Below are positions 39,779 through 50,237 of a stretch of 55,547 nt of DNA, one piece after another. Position numbers and translations under genes: made by a program. The DNA is from Oscillospiraceae bacterium (GTDB lineage: Bacteria > Bacillota > Clostridia > Oscillospirales > Ruminococcaceae), in assembly GCA_018110985.1 (NCBI GenBank), contig JAGAWT010000026.1, forward strand, positions 1 through 55,547. The letters run 5' to 3'. Under the pieces are notes generated by a model. It was not told the origin of the DNA. It saw only the letters and a program-made list of their open reading frames with translations, and did not search any database. Within the stretch, counting starts at the first letter, position 1, and every line of letters begins with the position of its first letter.

Positions 39779-42562
39779 TTATTTCTTATCATTATTCTTC
39801 AGCTTGATGATACGCAGTATGAACAGTTCAAGGGAGATAAGGGCAATTACCGCAGCTCCTGCTATTATAGCCACCTTGATTATCCCGCTGTTATCGCTTT
39901 TATCCTTGTCTTTTTCGGAATCGTCATCCTTTTCCTTTACAGCTTCCGTTGATGCAGTCACTCTTACACCGTCTTCGTCTTCCGCATCCTCCCTTTGAGG
40001 AATTATTCTTTCCTCATTTCCGGCATTATCCGCATCATCAGCAGTTCCCTCATACACTGTCTCTGTTTCGGAGACCTCATAGCTCTGCGGCTTTGCACTT
40101 GCTCCGGGGCTTGTTCTGTTTATGGAAACACCGCCGCTTTCCACTGCCACAAAACCCGTCAGCCACGCAAGGGATGCATTCCAGTTTATGCAGCATTCAT
40201 TTACAGACCACGCCTCTATATGATCCAGATAGCATTTTTCCGGAGGTATCTGACCCTTTTTCCAGCCCGAGCCTTTTACCCAAGGATCCTGCATACCTGA
40301 ATTTGGGCCGCCCACCATAACACCGTCAGGCGCCGATGGGTACATAGGGTCTATCTGCTTTGACCAGTAGCGATGGTGAGGGTTTTCGGCAGTGTACGCA
40401 CCGTAGCCTGTCACATAGGAAATGTCGTTGGGGTTCCTGCCGAGAATGTAGTCCATGGTGCGGACAGTGCCATCCAGATATTTATCTTCTCCGGTCAGAA
40501 GATAGGCATAGGCTTCCGCAATGGCATTATCAACCGCAAAGGAATTGGAGCCCCACTGAAAGCCCTTGTCGCTGTCATTATAGGCTATGGTGCTGCTCTT
40601 GTAGGGAAGACCGTATCCCTGTTTTTCGCCTGTTTCAAGAAAATAGTCCGCAGTTTTTACGATATTGCTTTCTGCCTTTTTCCTGTCGTTCTCATCAAGG
40701 AAGGAAGGGTGCAGAGCAAGCGAAAAAGTCCCCAGTGCTGCTGTGTTACCCCAGTCAAAGGTGCCGCAGCTGTCAACGCTTTCACCGCCCGACAGGTCGG
40801 AGGGCACAGCCAGAAAGAACTTTGACTTCTTCATGTCCTCATAGTAGCTCTTATCCCCTGTGGTGACAAATAGCTCGCAGGCAGCCCAGTAAAATTCATC
40901 CGTCACATCATCGTCGCCGTAGGCACCGCCGCCCACAGATTCATCAAGAGGTGCGAACATATCGGGGTGGGCTTTGGCCGCCGCATAGCTTTTTACGGCA
41001 GCATTTACGCACTTTTGGGAAAAGTCATCGTCAAGACCTGCCCAGAGCCTTGCAGACTGTGCCATACACGCCGCAAAATTCAGAGTTGCGGCAGTTGTCG
41101 GAGGCTTTACGATACGGTTCTTATCATCCTCCGCAGGAGCGATACCCAGTCCTGTCCATGTTTCATCATGCGCCTTATGGTATACGCAGCCGTCGTACTC
41201 TCCCCCGTCTATTACCATTTTAAACATCCACTCAGCCTCATAACGGGCTTCATTGAGCAGGTCCGGAAAACCGTCCCCGTTCTCCGGAAGATACATTGTG
41301 CCGTCTCCGAAAACAGCATCGTAACCGTATGCGGAGGCAGTCTCATATTCATTCTGCAAAAGCCACAGAGAGAGGCCGCCGTTTACAGTGTATTTACCGT
41401 GATCTCCCGCATCATACCATCCGCCGGAAACATCTATGCTTCCGGATGTACCGGAATAGCCCCATGTATGCTGTATCTGCGCATTGTCCGTCACATGACC
41501 TGCCGCTCTCGACAGCGCATCCTTGTCTCCGGAGCTGATGTAAGCGCTCTCTATGGGGATACCGCTGCGGTTCTGGTAGAAGTAGTTGAGGGAATCGTAC
41601 AGAAGCCTTGAATACTCCCCTGTTCCGCCTATGACAAAGCTGCGGCTCTTTTTCCCGTTCTCACATTCAAGGTAATATTCCCCCTCCGTATCAAAGTCTG
41701 TGAGATCAAGGATGTGTACACTGTCACCGGAATCACTGTCATTTCCGAAAGGCCTGCTCTTGAATTCATAGACAGTGTTCCCCGATGTGTCTTTCAGATA
41801 CATATCCAAAGGCTTTTTCTCGTCCGAGATAAGGGTCGCCTGCTTGCATCTGCCTGTCAGATACCCCACCTGGTTCGTGACGATGGCTGCTCTTTCCCTC
41901 AGAGGGACATCCACATAGTCGTTCTCATTGCTTGAAAGATCCGTAAGTGACATATTGTCAAAGGTGATGACCGTGCCGGCGGGAAAACACCCTCCGGGAG
42001 TGTATTGTCCGTCCCCGCCAAGATGGAAAGCCCATTCCGCCACATCTATGTTCATGCCCGCAGTAAAGGTAAGATCCACCCTCTTGGTCTCGTTAGCACC
42101 GATATATATGGGATCCCATGTACTGTCAAGGTCATAGCCGTTGCTCATATTGTGCCAGACCTCAACATCACCCTCAAGGTTTCCTATTTTGGTGTAGTAC
42201 TTGCCGCTGTTGGACGGGGTGATCTCATAGCTTACCCTGTACTGATGACCTGAGACTATTTTCAGCCCCCTGTGCCTGAACTGGCAGTCCCACCTGTCTT
42301 CTCCGCCGTTGGAAGCGCCGCCCGGATTCACAATGGTTATCTTGTATACTCCGTTGTCTATCTCAAAATCCATTTTGCCCGTGGTGGATTCACAAACGTG
42401 CCATGGCAGACCCACACCGCTGTCAAAATCGTTCTGACCCAGCTGCTCCCCTGCCCATACATCCGCCGAAAACAGCTCCGCCGTGAAAGGGAGGACCGGT
42501 GAGGCAGCAACTGCTGCGGCACAGACAAGAGATAACACTCTGTAAAATGCTTTTCTGTCCAT
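39779..42562 (-). CDS. Membrane-anchored CBM4/9-Ig-GH9 cellulase
   Basis: A 927-residue surface cellulase. A signal peptide (about 1-38) is followed by a CBM4/9-like beta-sandwich (about 42-212; DFDSGVGLPWHVCE, FRHRGLKIVSGHQYRVSY), an Ig-like GH9 N-terminal domain (about 225-315; NQVGYLTGRCKQA) and a GH9 barrel (about 320-800). The barrel carries the catalytic Asp pair in GGWYDAGDHGKY (about 384-387) and the acid Glu in SVNECCINWNASLAWLTG (about 785). A charged Glu/Asp/Lys stalk and one C-terminal membrane helix (IIKVAIIAGAAVIALISLEL) with a basic tail anchor it to the cell. There is no dockerin. This domain order suits a processive or endo-acting cellulase. Confidence 0.93.
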   Translation of the reverse strand: MDRKAFYRVLSLVCAAAVAASPVLPFTAELFSADVWAGEQLGQNDFDSGVGLPWHVCESTTGKMDFEIDNGVYKITIVNPGGASNGGEDRWDCQFRHRGLKIVSGHQYRVSYEITPSNSGKYYTKIGNLEGDVEVWHNMSNGYDLDSTWDPIYIGANETKRVDLTFTAGMNIDVAEWAFHLGGDGQYTPGGCFPAGTVITFDNMSLTDLSSNENDYVDVPLRERAAIVTNQVGYLTGRCKQATLISDEKKPLDMYLKDTSGNTVYEFKSRPFGNDSDSGDSVHILDLTDFDTEGEYYLECENGKKSRSFVIGGTGEYSRLLYDSLNYFYQNRSGIPIESAYISSGDKDALSRAAGHVTDNAQIQHTWGYSGTSGSIDVSGGWYDAGDHGKYTVNGGLSLWLLQNEYETASAYGYDAVFGDGTMYLPENGDGFPDLLNEARYEAEWMFKMVIDGGEYDGCVYHKAHDETWTGLGIAPAEDDKNRIVKPPTTAATLNFAACMAQSARLWAGLDDDFSQKCVNAAVKSYAAAKAHPDMFAPLDESVGGGAYGDDDVTDEFYWAACELFVTTGDKSYYEDMKKSKFFLAVPSDLSGGESVDSCGTFDWGNTAALGTFSLALHPSFLDENDRKKAESNIVKTADYFLETGEKQGYGLPYKSSTIAYNDSDKGFQWGSNSFAVDNAIAEAYAYLLTGEDKYLDGTVRTMDYILGRNPNDISYVTGYGAYTAENPHHRYWSKQIDPMYPSAPDGVMVGGPNSGMQDPWVKGSGWKKGQIPPEKCYLDHIEAWSVNECCINWNASLAWLTGFVAVESGGVSINRTSPGASAKPQSYEVSETETVYEGTADDADNAGNEERIIPQREDAEDEDGVRVTASTEAVKEKDDDSEKDKDKSDNSGIIKVAIIAGAAVIALISLELFILRIIKLKNNDKK

Positions 42563-42601
42563 AATATCACCTATAATGCAAAGTTTGAAATTTGTTCTTC
42601 A

Positions 42602-42630
42602 ATTATAACATATAATGACGCAAAGTGCAA
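42602..42630 (-). promoter_or_regulatory. Promoter of the GH9 gene
   Basis: On the minus strand TTGCAC (42625-42630) and TATAAT (42602-42607) are spaced 17, about 40 bases before ATG 42562, which has AGGTGAT as ribosome site. Confidence 0.72.
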
Positions 42631-42639
42631 TGGATGCAG

Positions 42640-42990
42640 AAAAATAAAATGAACTGTTTCGCTGCATGGTCTCATAGCGGAGAAGGCACTGCCCGGTCAT
42701 AACATATTACACGGAAAACTTCAATGGAGATAAGTGAAAAAGAATCGGATCCGATGATACGGATATCATATGCACCGAAGAGCGTTTTACGGCTTATACC
42801 GCATCCATAAAGCCACTGATACCGTATAATTCAGTATGCTTATTTGTGAAAACGGTGTCATCGGAAAAATCCCATAACATCGTTAAATGCGTCTATGCGT
42901 TTTGTGCATTTAGCCTAAATAACCACAAATAATTCATAGCGTAATCAGTCATATTGCTGTATTTTATGAACAAAGATGAAATTGAAGTCA
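42640..42990. other. Intergenic stretch without a recognised feature
   Basis: About 350 bases between the divergent GH9 and M23 genes. I find no frame with a ribosome site, no tRNA and no copy of the 105-bp element. A weak stem TAAATGC/GCATTTA occurs near 42884-42912, and short inverted repeats occur around 42749-42830. It may hold regulatory sites for either gene. Confidence 0.4.
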
Positions 42991-42996
42991 AAGCCC

Positions 42997-43029
42997 TTGA
43001 TTTTTCTCCGATTTGTGATATAATATAAT
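42997..43029 (+). promoter_or_regulatory. Promoter of the M23 peptidase gene
   Basis: TTGATT (42997-43002) and TATAAT (43019-43024) spaced 16, with a second overlapping TATAAT at 43024-43029. GGGGG precedes ATG 43072. Confidence 0.7.
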
Positions 43030-43071
43030 GTAACCACTTTGTAACCGCAAAAATAATACAGGGGGTCTTTT

Positions 43072-44601
43072 ATGCCGACATCACATAACCCCGGGGACAT
43101 AGAGAGCAGTGCTGCAGTGTCTCCGAGCAAAGGTGAAAAGCATGATAATAACCGTGAAAGCAAACTGCTTTCCGTTTTGAATACAGTCTTTCCCATAGCA
43201 GCCGTAGCGGCTCTTGCCTTTACGGTGAAGTCCACCGCTGCCGAGGACTACGGTCTCAGCGTTGAGTACGGCGGAACGAATATGGGAGTTGTAACGGATG
43301 AAAATGTCGTAAACGGTGCGAAGATAATCCTTTCCGACAGGGTAAAGTATTATGACACCGGGGACAGTTTCTCCACCAACGCATCCATAAAGTTGCAGCC
43401 CCTTTCCGGCACCACACAGGTGCTTGATGAGAGCGAGCTGGTGCTGAATATGGAAAACCTCATCTCCGAAAACTATGACGAAGCCACGGAGGAAGAAACA
43501 TCCGCCGAGGAGACCGAGGAAGGCGTTGAAGGCAAGGTAAAGGCTTATGCGGTAAGAGTTGACGGAGAATTTCTGGGAGCAGTTACGGACTATGAGCCTA
43601 TCGCTTCCTCCATCGAGAGCTTCAAGACCGCATACAACAACAATGATTACATCAAGGTAGATTTTGAGAAAAAGGTAGTTTACGACCTTGAAGAATATGT
43701 AGACCCGGAGGATGTGGTCTCCCACGCCGATATACTGAAGGTCATACTGGGAAGAGTAGGCACCACCGAGTACTACGAAGTCAAGGACGGAGACTGGCTG
43801 ATGAAGATAGCCGAGGATCTGAATATGTCCCTCGACGAGCTGTGCAAATGCTACGCCACCTATGAGGGCAGGCAGATACAGCTTGGAGGCGACCTTCTCA
43901 AGACCGGCACTCTCATAAAGGTATCCACCACAAAGCCATATCTGCAGCTTGACTGCACCAAGGAAGAGACCTTCCGTTCCCCTATCGCCTTTACTACCGT
44001 TAAGATAGAGGACCCTACTCTTGCAGAGGGTCAGTGCATAGTGGAAAAAGAGGGCATAGAGGGCGAAAGACGCTCAAAGGTGCTTGTGACTTACAGAAAC
44101 GACATTCCCGTCCGCAAAAAGACACTTGAGACTGCGGTTTACAGCAGGCCTGTTCCCCAGGTGGTAAGAGTGGGTATGGCACCCTCCATAAACCACAATG
44201 TTCCTCAGTTCAAGGTAGGCGTTGGCAACGGTGAATATGTCTGGCCGGTAGACGGCGGGTACATTTCAGCCCATGTTGGCGACAACAGGAACCACAAGGG
44301 AATAGACATAGCTGCTCCCTATGGGACTCCCATCTACTCCGCTGCGGCGGGTACAGTGATAGAGGCGTCCGAGGGCTGGAGCGGCGGCTACGGGAACAAT
44401 ATAAAGATCCAGAATGATGACGGCAATATCTGCGTATACGCTCATCAGTCGGAGCTCAATGCCGAAGAAGGCCAGCATGTGGAGGCAGGCGAGCTTATAG
44501 GGTTTATAGGCTCCACAGGCGACTCCACAGGAAACCATCTCCATTTTGAAGTCCGTCAGGACGGTTACTTCGTTGACCCCGAGGAGTATGTTTCCCAATA
44601 A
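43072..44601 (+). CDS. Membrane-bound M23 peptidoglycan endopeptidase with LysM and G5 domains
   Basis: A 509-residue cell-wall enzyme. One N-terminal membrane helix (about 31-52, after a charged head). An acidic insert lies at about 130-150. A LysM-like domain lies at about 235-285 (YYEVKDGDWLMKIAEDLNMSLDELCK). A G5-like domain follows at about 300-385. The C-terminal LytM/M23 metallopeptidase (about 395-505) has Zn ligands in NHKGIDIAAPYG (HxxxD) and GNHLHFEV (HxH). It would cleave peptide cross-links during growth or division, as does the SpoIIQ/DipM group. It has its own promoter. Full length. Confidence 0.92.
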   Translation: MPTSHNPGDIESSAAVSPSKGEKHDNNRESKLLSVLNTVFPIAAVAALAFTVKSTAAEDYGLSVEYGGTNMGVVTDENVVNGAKIILSDRVKYYDTGDSFSTNASIKLQPLSGTTQVLDESELVLNMENLISENYDEATEEETSAEETEEGVEGKVKAYAVRVDGEFLGAVTDYEPIASSIESFKTAYNNNDYIKVDFEKKVVYDLEEYVDPEDVVSHADILKVILGRVGTTEYYEVKDGDWLMKIAEDLNMSLDELCKCYATYEGRQIQLGGDLLKTGTLIKVSTTKPYLQLDCTKEETFRSPIAFTTVKIEDPTLAEGQCIVEKEGIEGERRSKVLVTYRNDIPVRKKTLETAVYSRPVPQVVRVGMAPSINHNVPQFKVGVGNGEYVWPVDGGYISAHVGDNRNHKGIDIAAPYGTPIYSAAAGTVIEASEGWSGGYGNNIKIQNDDGNICVYAHQSELNAEEGQHVEAGELIGFIGSTGDSTGNHLHFEVRQDGYFVDPEEYVSQ

Positions 44602-44646
44602 TTCTGATTTTACCCAATTCTTTTCATTTTCTCCCTTTCTACGGTG

Positions 44647-44676
44647 CGCCCTCGCTTTGCGGGGGCGTTATCGTTT
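44647..44676 (+). terminator. Probable terminator of the M23 gene
   Basis: Stem CGCCCTCGC/GCGGGGGCG (one T-G pair, 3-base loop) followed by TTATCGTTT. The T run is imperfect. Confidence 0.6.
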
Positions 44677-44738
44677 AGGGCAGAGTGCAGAACACCGTAT
44701 ATTTTAATTTGGCAACATATACGCAAAAAATCATCTTA

Positions 44739-44767
44739 TTGACATAGTTCTGCTTATGTGTTATACT
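44739..44767 (+). promoter_or_regulatory. GH5_4 promoter completed by repeat copy H
   Basis: TTGACA (44739-44744), 17 bases, TATACT (44762-44767). The -10 box is formed by one base of flanking DNA plus the first five bases of copy H. Transcription would start near 44774 inside the element, giving a leader of about 155 bases that carries almost the whole hairpin. Confidence 0.7.
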
Positions 44768-44867
44768 GATTTCTGACCGATGTACAGACAAGAAACAAGC
44801 CTCAAATGCTTGAATATAAGGGATTTGAGGCTTGGAGATCATCTATACATTGAGGAAGAATTAGTAT
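44763..44867 (+). repeat. 105-bp hairpin element, copy H (plus orientation)
   Basis: Full-length copy. Its inner stem is GCCTCAAAT/ATTTGAGGC: both partners of the pair that is G-C in copies A, B and E have changed to T-A. It lies upstream of, and is probably transcribed with, the GH5_4 gene. Confidence 0.93.
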
Positions 44868-44927
44868 TATACTGTAAAAAAAAGACATCAGGCAAGTGCA
44901 AGACCATGTAAAACGGAGGAATACTAA

Positions 44928-46118
44928 ATGAAAAAGCTATCACTTTTATGTGCGGGCGTTCTTATGACGAGCATCATGGCAGGGTGCGGTCAGTCGGGGG
45001 CATCTACCGAAACAGCTCCTGCGGAGACTTCGGCTGCCGTGGCAGCCGCTGAAACTACGGAGCTTAAAAAGGCCGAAGCCAATTTCAGCCTTTCGTCGGT
45101 GGACTATGCAAAACAGCTGAAGCTGGGCTGGAACCTTGGGAACACCCTTGATGCACTGGGAAATTCCGGACTTGAGACCGAAACTGCCTGGGGACAGCCC
45201 AAGACCACCAAGGAAATGATAAAATATGTAAAGGATGCAGGCTTTACCTCTATTCGTGTTCCCGTCTCATGGGGTCAGCACACCGACAAGGACTTTCACA
45301 TCGACAAGGCGTGGATGGGTCGTGTCACCGAGGTAGTGGATTACGCATATGATGCGGGTCTCTATGTTATAATCAACTCCCACCACGACAACGACAAGAA
45401 GTATTATTATCCCGATGACAAAAACTACGAAAACTCCGAAAAGTACATCGAGACCATCTGGTCACAGGTAGCTGATAATTTCAAGGACTACGATCAGCAC
45501 CTTATCTTTGAGTCAATGAATGAGCCCCGTCTCAGCGGCACCTCAAAGGAATGGTGGTTCCAGCCGAATGATGCGGAAGGCGTAGCTTCCATAAAGAACA
45601 TATCAAAGCTGAACCAGGTGTTCGTTGATACGGTAAGAAAGAGCGGCGGCAACAACGACAAGCGCTATCTCATGGTGCCGAGCAACGCCGCATCTCCCTC
45701 GAATGCTCTTAACGATGCCTTTACCATGCCCACCGACAGCGCTGAACACATCATTCTCTCCGTTCACGCCTACACCCCCTATGACTTTGCCATGAATTAC
45801 GGCGGCGGCTACAAGGACTGGTCTGAGACTAAGGGCAAGGATCTCTCCTTTATGGACGATCTGAACAAGAAATTCATCCTGAACGGCTATGGAGTGGTCA
45901 TCGGTGAATTTGGCGCCACCAACAAGAACAACCTTGATGCCCGTGTAGCCTGGGCAAAGCAGTACACCGAAAAGGCAGCCTCCTACGGCATCCCCTGCTT
46001 CCTGTGGGACAACGGCGGCACCGATTCCGGTGATGAGAACTTCGGTATGATAAACCGCAGCGCCCGCTCCGTTTACTTCCCCGAAATACTTGACACCATG
46101 AAGGCAAGCTACGAATAA
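44928..46118 (+). CDS. GH5_4-type endoglucanase lipoprotein
   Basis: A 396-residue enzyme with a lipoprotein signal peptide (lipobox MAGC, Cys20), a 35-residue Ala/Thr/Glu linker and a GH5 barrel (about 55-390). The acid/base Glu199 is in SMNEPR and the nucleophile Glu327 is in IGEFGA. LGWNLGNTLDA, SIRVPVSWGQH, VIINSHHD and SVHAYTPYDF mark subfamily 4, which includes endo-glucanases, xyloglucanases and lichenases of rumen bacteria. It has no CBM. It is tethered to the cell surface and monocistronic, with GGAGGA seven bases before ATG 44928. Confidence 0.93.
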   Translation: MKKLSLLCAGVLMTSIMAGCGQSGASTETAPAETSAAVAAAETTELKKAEANFSLSSVDYAKQLKLGWNLGNTLDALGNSGLETETAWGQPKTTKEMIKYVKDAGFTSIRVPVSWGQHTDKDFHIDKAWMGRVTEVVDYAYDAGLYVIINSHHDNDKKYYYPDDKNYENSEKYIETIWSQVADNFKDYDQHLIFESMNEPRLSGTSKEWWFQPNDAEGVASIKNISKLNQVFVDTVRKSGGNNDKRYLMVPSNAASPSNALNDAFTMPTDSAEHIILSVHAYTPYDFAMNYGGGYKDWSETKGKDLSFMDDLNKKFILNGYGVVIGEFGATNKNNLDARVAWAKQYTEKAASYGIPCFLWDNGGTDSGDENFGMINRSARSVYFPEILDTMKASYE

Positions 46119-46133
46119 AATAATTCCGCAAAT

Positions 46134-46172
46134 AAGACCGCATATCCGCTGCTTCGGCGGATATGCGGTCTT
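46134..46172. terminator. Shared bidirectional terminator between GH5_4 and purA
   Basis: A perfect 16-bp stem AAGACCGCATATCCGC / GCGGATATGCGGTCTT with a 7-base loop. T-rich DNA follows on the plus strand (TTTGTTATCTTT) and TTATTTGCGG follows on the minus strand. It ends three bases from the purA stop. Confidence 0.85.
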
Positions 46173-46174
46173 TG

Positions 46175-47449
46175 TTATCTTTCGATTATCTGAGTTCTTT
46201 CGGGGCCTACGCCTACCATCTTTATACTGCACTCGCACAGTTCTTCAAGCCTTGAGATATATTCACGGCAGACTGCGGGAAGATCCTCGAACCTTCTCAC
46301 ACCGGAGATATCATCCTTAAAGCCCGGATGCTCCTCATAAACGGGCTCACAGCCCTCAAGCCCCTCAAGTGTGGGAGGGAAGTCCCTTATGATCGTACCG
46401 TCGGGCTTCTTGTAAGCCACGCATACTTTAAGGGTATCAAGACCCGCCAGTGTATCCAGCTTGTTGATGCAGAGAGCGGAAAGTCCGTTCACTCTTACCG
46501 CATGGCGCACGATAACGGAGTCGAACCAGCCGGTCCTGCGGGGTCTGCCCGTAATGGTGCCGAACTCATGGCCCTTGTCTCTGATATAATCCCCTGTTTC
46601 GTCAAAAAGCTCCGTAGGGAAGGGACCCTTGCCCACTCTTGTGGTGTATGCCTTGGCAACACCGTAAACAGCGTCTATCATAAGAGGTCCTACGCCCGTT
46701 CCCGTGCACACACCCGCAGAAAGGGGATGGGAGCTGGTAACATAGGGGTATGTACCGAAGTCTATATCAAGGAGTGTAGCCTGTGCTCCCTCAAAGAGGA
46801 TGGTCTTTCCTGCCTTGTTAGCCTCATAGGTGAGAACGGAAACATCAGCCATATACTTTTTCAGCTGTCTTCCGTACTCTGTGTATTCCTCGATGACAGC
46901 ATCCAGATCGAGAGCCTCACCGCCGAATACCTTTGTTATGATGGCGTTTTTCAGTTCACCTGCGGACCTTGCCTTCTCCCTGAATATCTCCGGATTCACA
47001 AGGTCAAAGAAACGCAGACCGCTTCTTTCGTACTTGTCCATATAGGTGGGACCTATGCCCCTGTGGGTGGTACCTATGTCCTTGTTTCCCCTGAACTTTT
47101 CGGAAAGTCCGTCCAGAGCGATATGCCAGGGCATGATGATGTGTGCTCTGGGGTCTATCTTCAGGTTATCGAAGGAAAGTCCTCTCTTTGAAAGCTCGGA
47201 GATCTCCCCCAGGATATCCTTGGGATCCATTACCACTCCCGCACCTATAAGGCAGAGAGTGTCTTTGTAGAGAATGCCGGAGGGGATAAGGTGCAGCTTG
47301 TAGGTCTCGCTGCCGCTGGCAACGGTGTGACCTGCGTTGTTGCCGCCCTGTGCTCTTACCACAACATCGGCTCTCGAAGCGAGAAGGTCGATTATCTTGC
47401 CCTTTCCCTCGTCGCCCCATTGTGTTCCTATAACTATGTTAGCAGACAT
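46175..47449 (-). CDS. purA: Adenylosuccinate synthetase
   Basis: A 424-residue enzyme making adenylosuccinate from IMP and aspartate with GTP. It has the P-loop-like GDEGKGKIID (about 12-21), the catalytic His region NNAGHTV, TTHRGIGPTYMDK, FEGAQATLLDIDFGTYPYVTSSH and the C-terminal TGRPRRTGWFD. Full length. It follows alaS by 16 bases on the same strand and is probably co-transcribed. Confidence 0.97.
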   Translation of the reverse strand: MSANIVIGTQWGDEGKGKIIDLLASRADVVVRAQGGNNAGHTVASGSETYKLHLIPSGILYKDTLCLIGAGVVMDPKDILGEISELSKRGLSFDNLKIDPRAHIIMPWHIALDGLSEKFRGNKDIGTTHRGIGPTYMDKYERSGLRFFDLVNPEIFREKARSAGELKNAIITKVFGGEALDLDAVIEEYTEYGRQLKKYMADVSVLTYEANKAGKTILFEGAQATLLDIDFGTYPYVTSSHPLSAGVCTGTGVGPLMIDAVYGVAKAYTTRVGKGPFPTELFDETGDYIRDKGHEFGTITGRPRRTGWFDSVIVRHAVRVNGLSALCINKLDTLAGLDTLKVCVAYKKPDGTIIRDFPPTLEGLEGCEPVYEEHPGFKDDISGVRRFEDLPAVCREYISRLEELCECSIKMVGVGPERTQIIER

Positions 47450-47465
47450 CCTGTTTCCTCATTTC

Positions 47466-50096
<2,631 letters not shown>

Positions 50097-50175
50097 TTTT
50101 ATCACTCCATAATAATAACGTACATAACGTTGATAGAAGGCAGTCCCTTTTTAAAAGTAAGACCACCAAATTATT

Positions 50176-50204
50176 ATTTTAGCAAATAAACTTCCTTATG
50201 TCAA
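50176..50204 (-). promoter_or_regulatory. Promoter of the alaS-purA operon
   Basis: On the minus strand TTGACA (50199-50204) and TAAAAT (50176-50181) are spaced 17. Confidence 0.85.
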
Positions 50205-50237
50205 GGTTTTTCCGATATTTTCCTTTCCTGTTTTCTC

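Noticed and set aside
4664-44867. Repeats interpreted as a CRISPR array
   Set aside because: Copies are kilobases apart, in both orientations and palindromic, with no spacers or cas genes.
50105-50237. Possible T-box leader upstream of alaS
   Set aside because: The promoter at 50176-50204 leaves only about 75 bases before the start codon, with no T-box motif, specifier stem or terminator.
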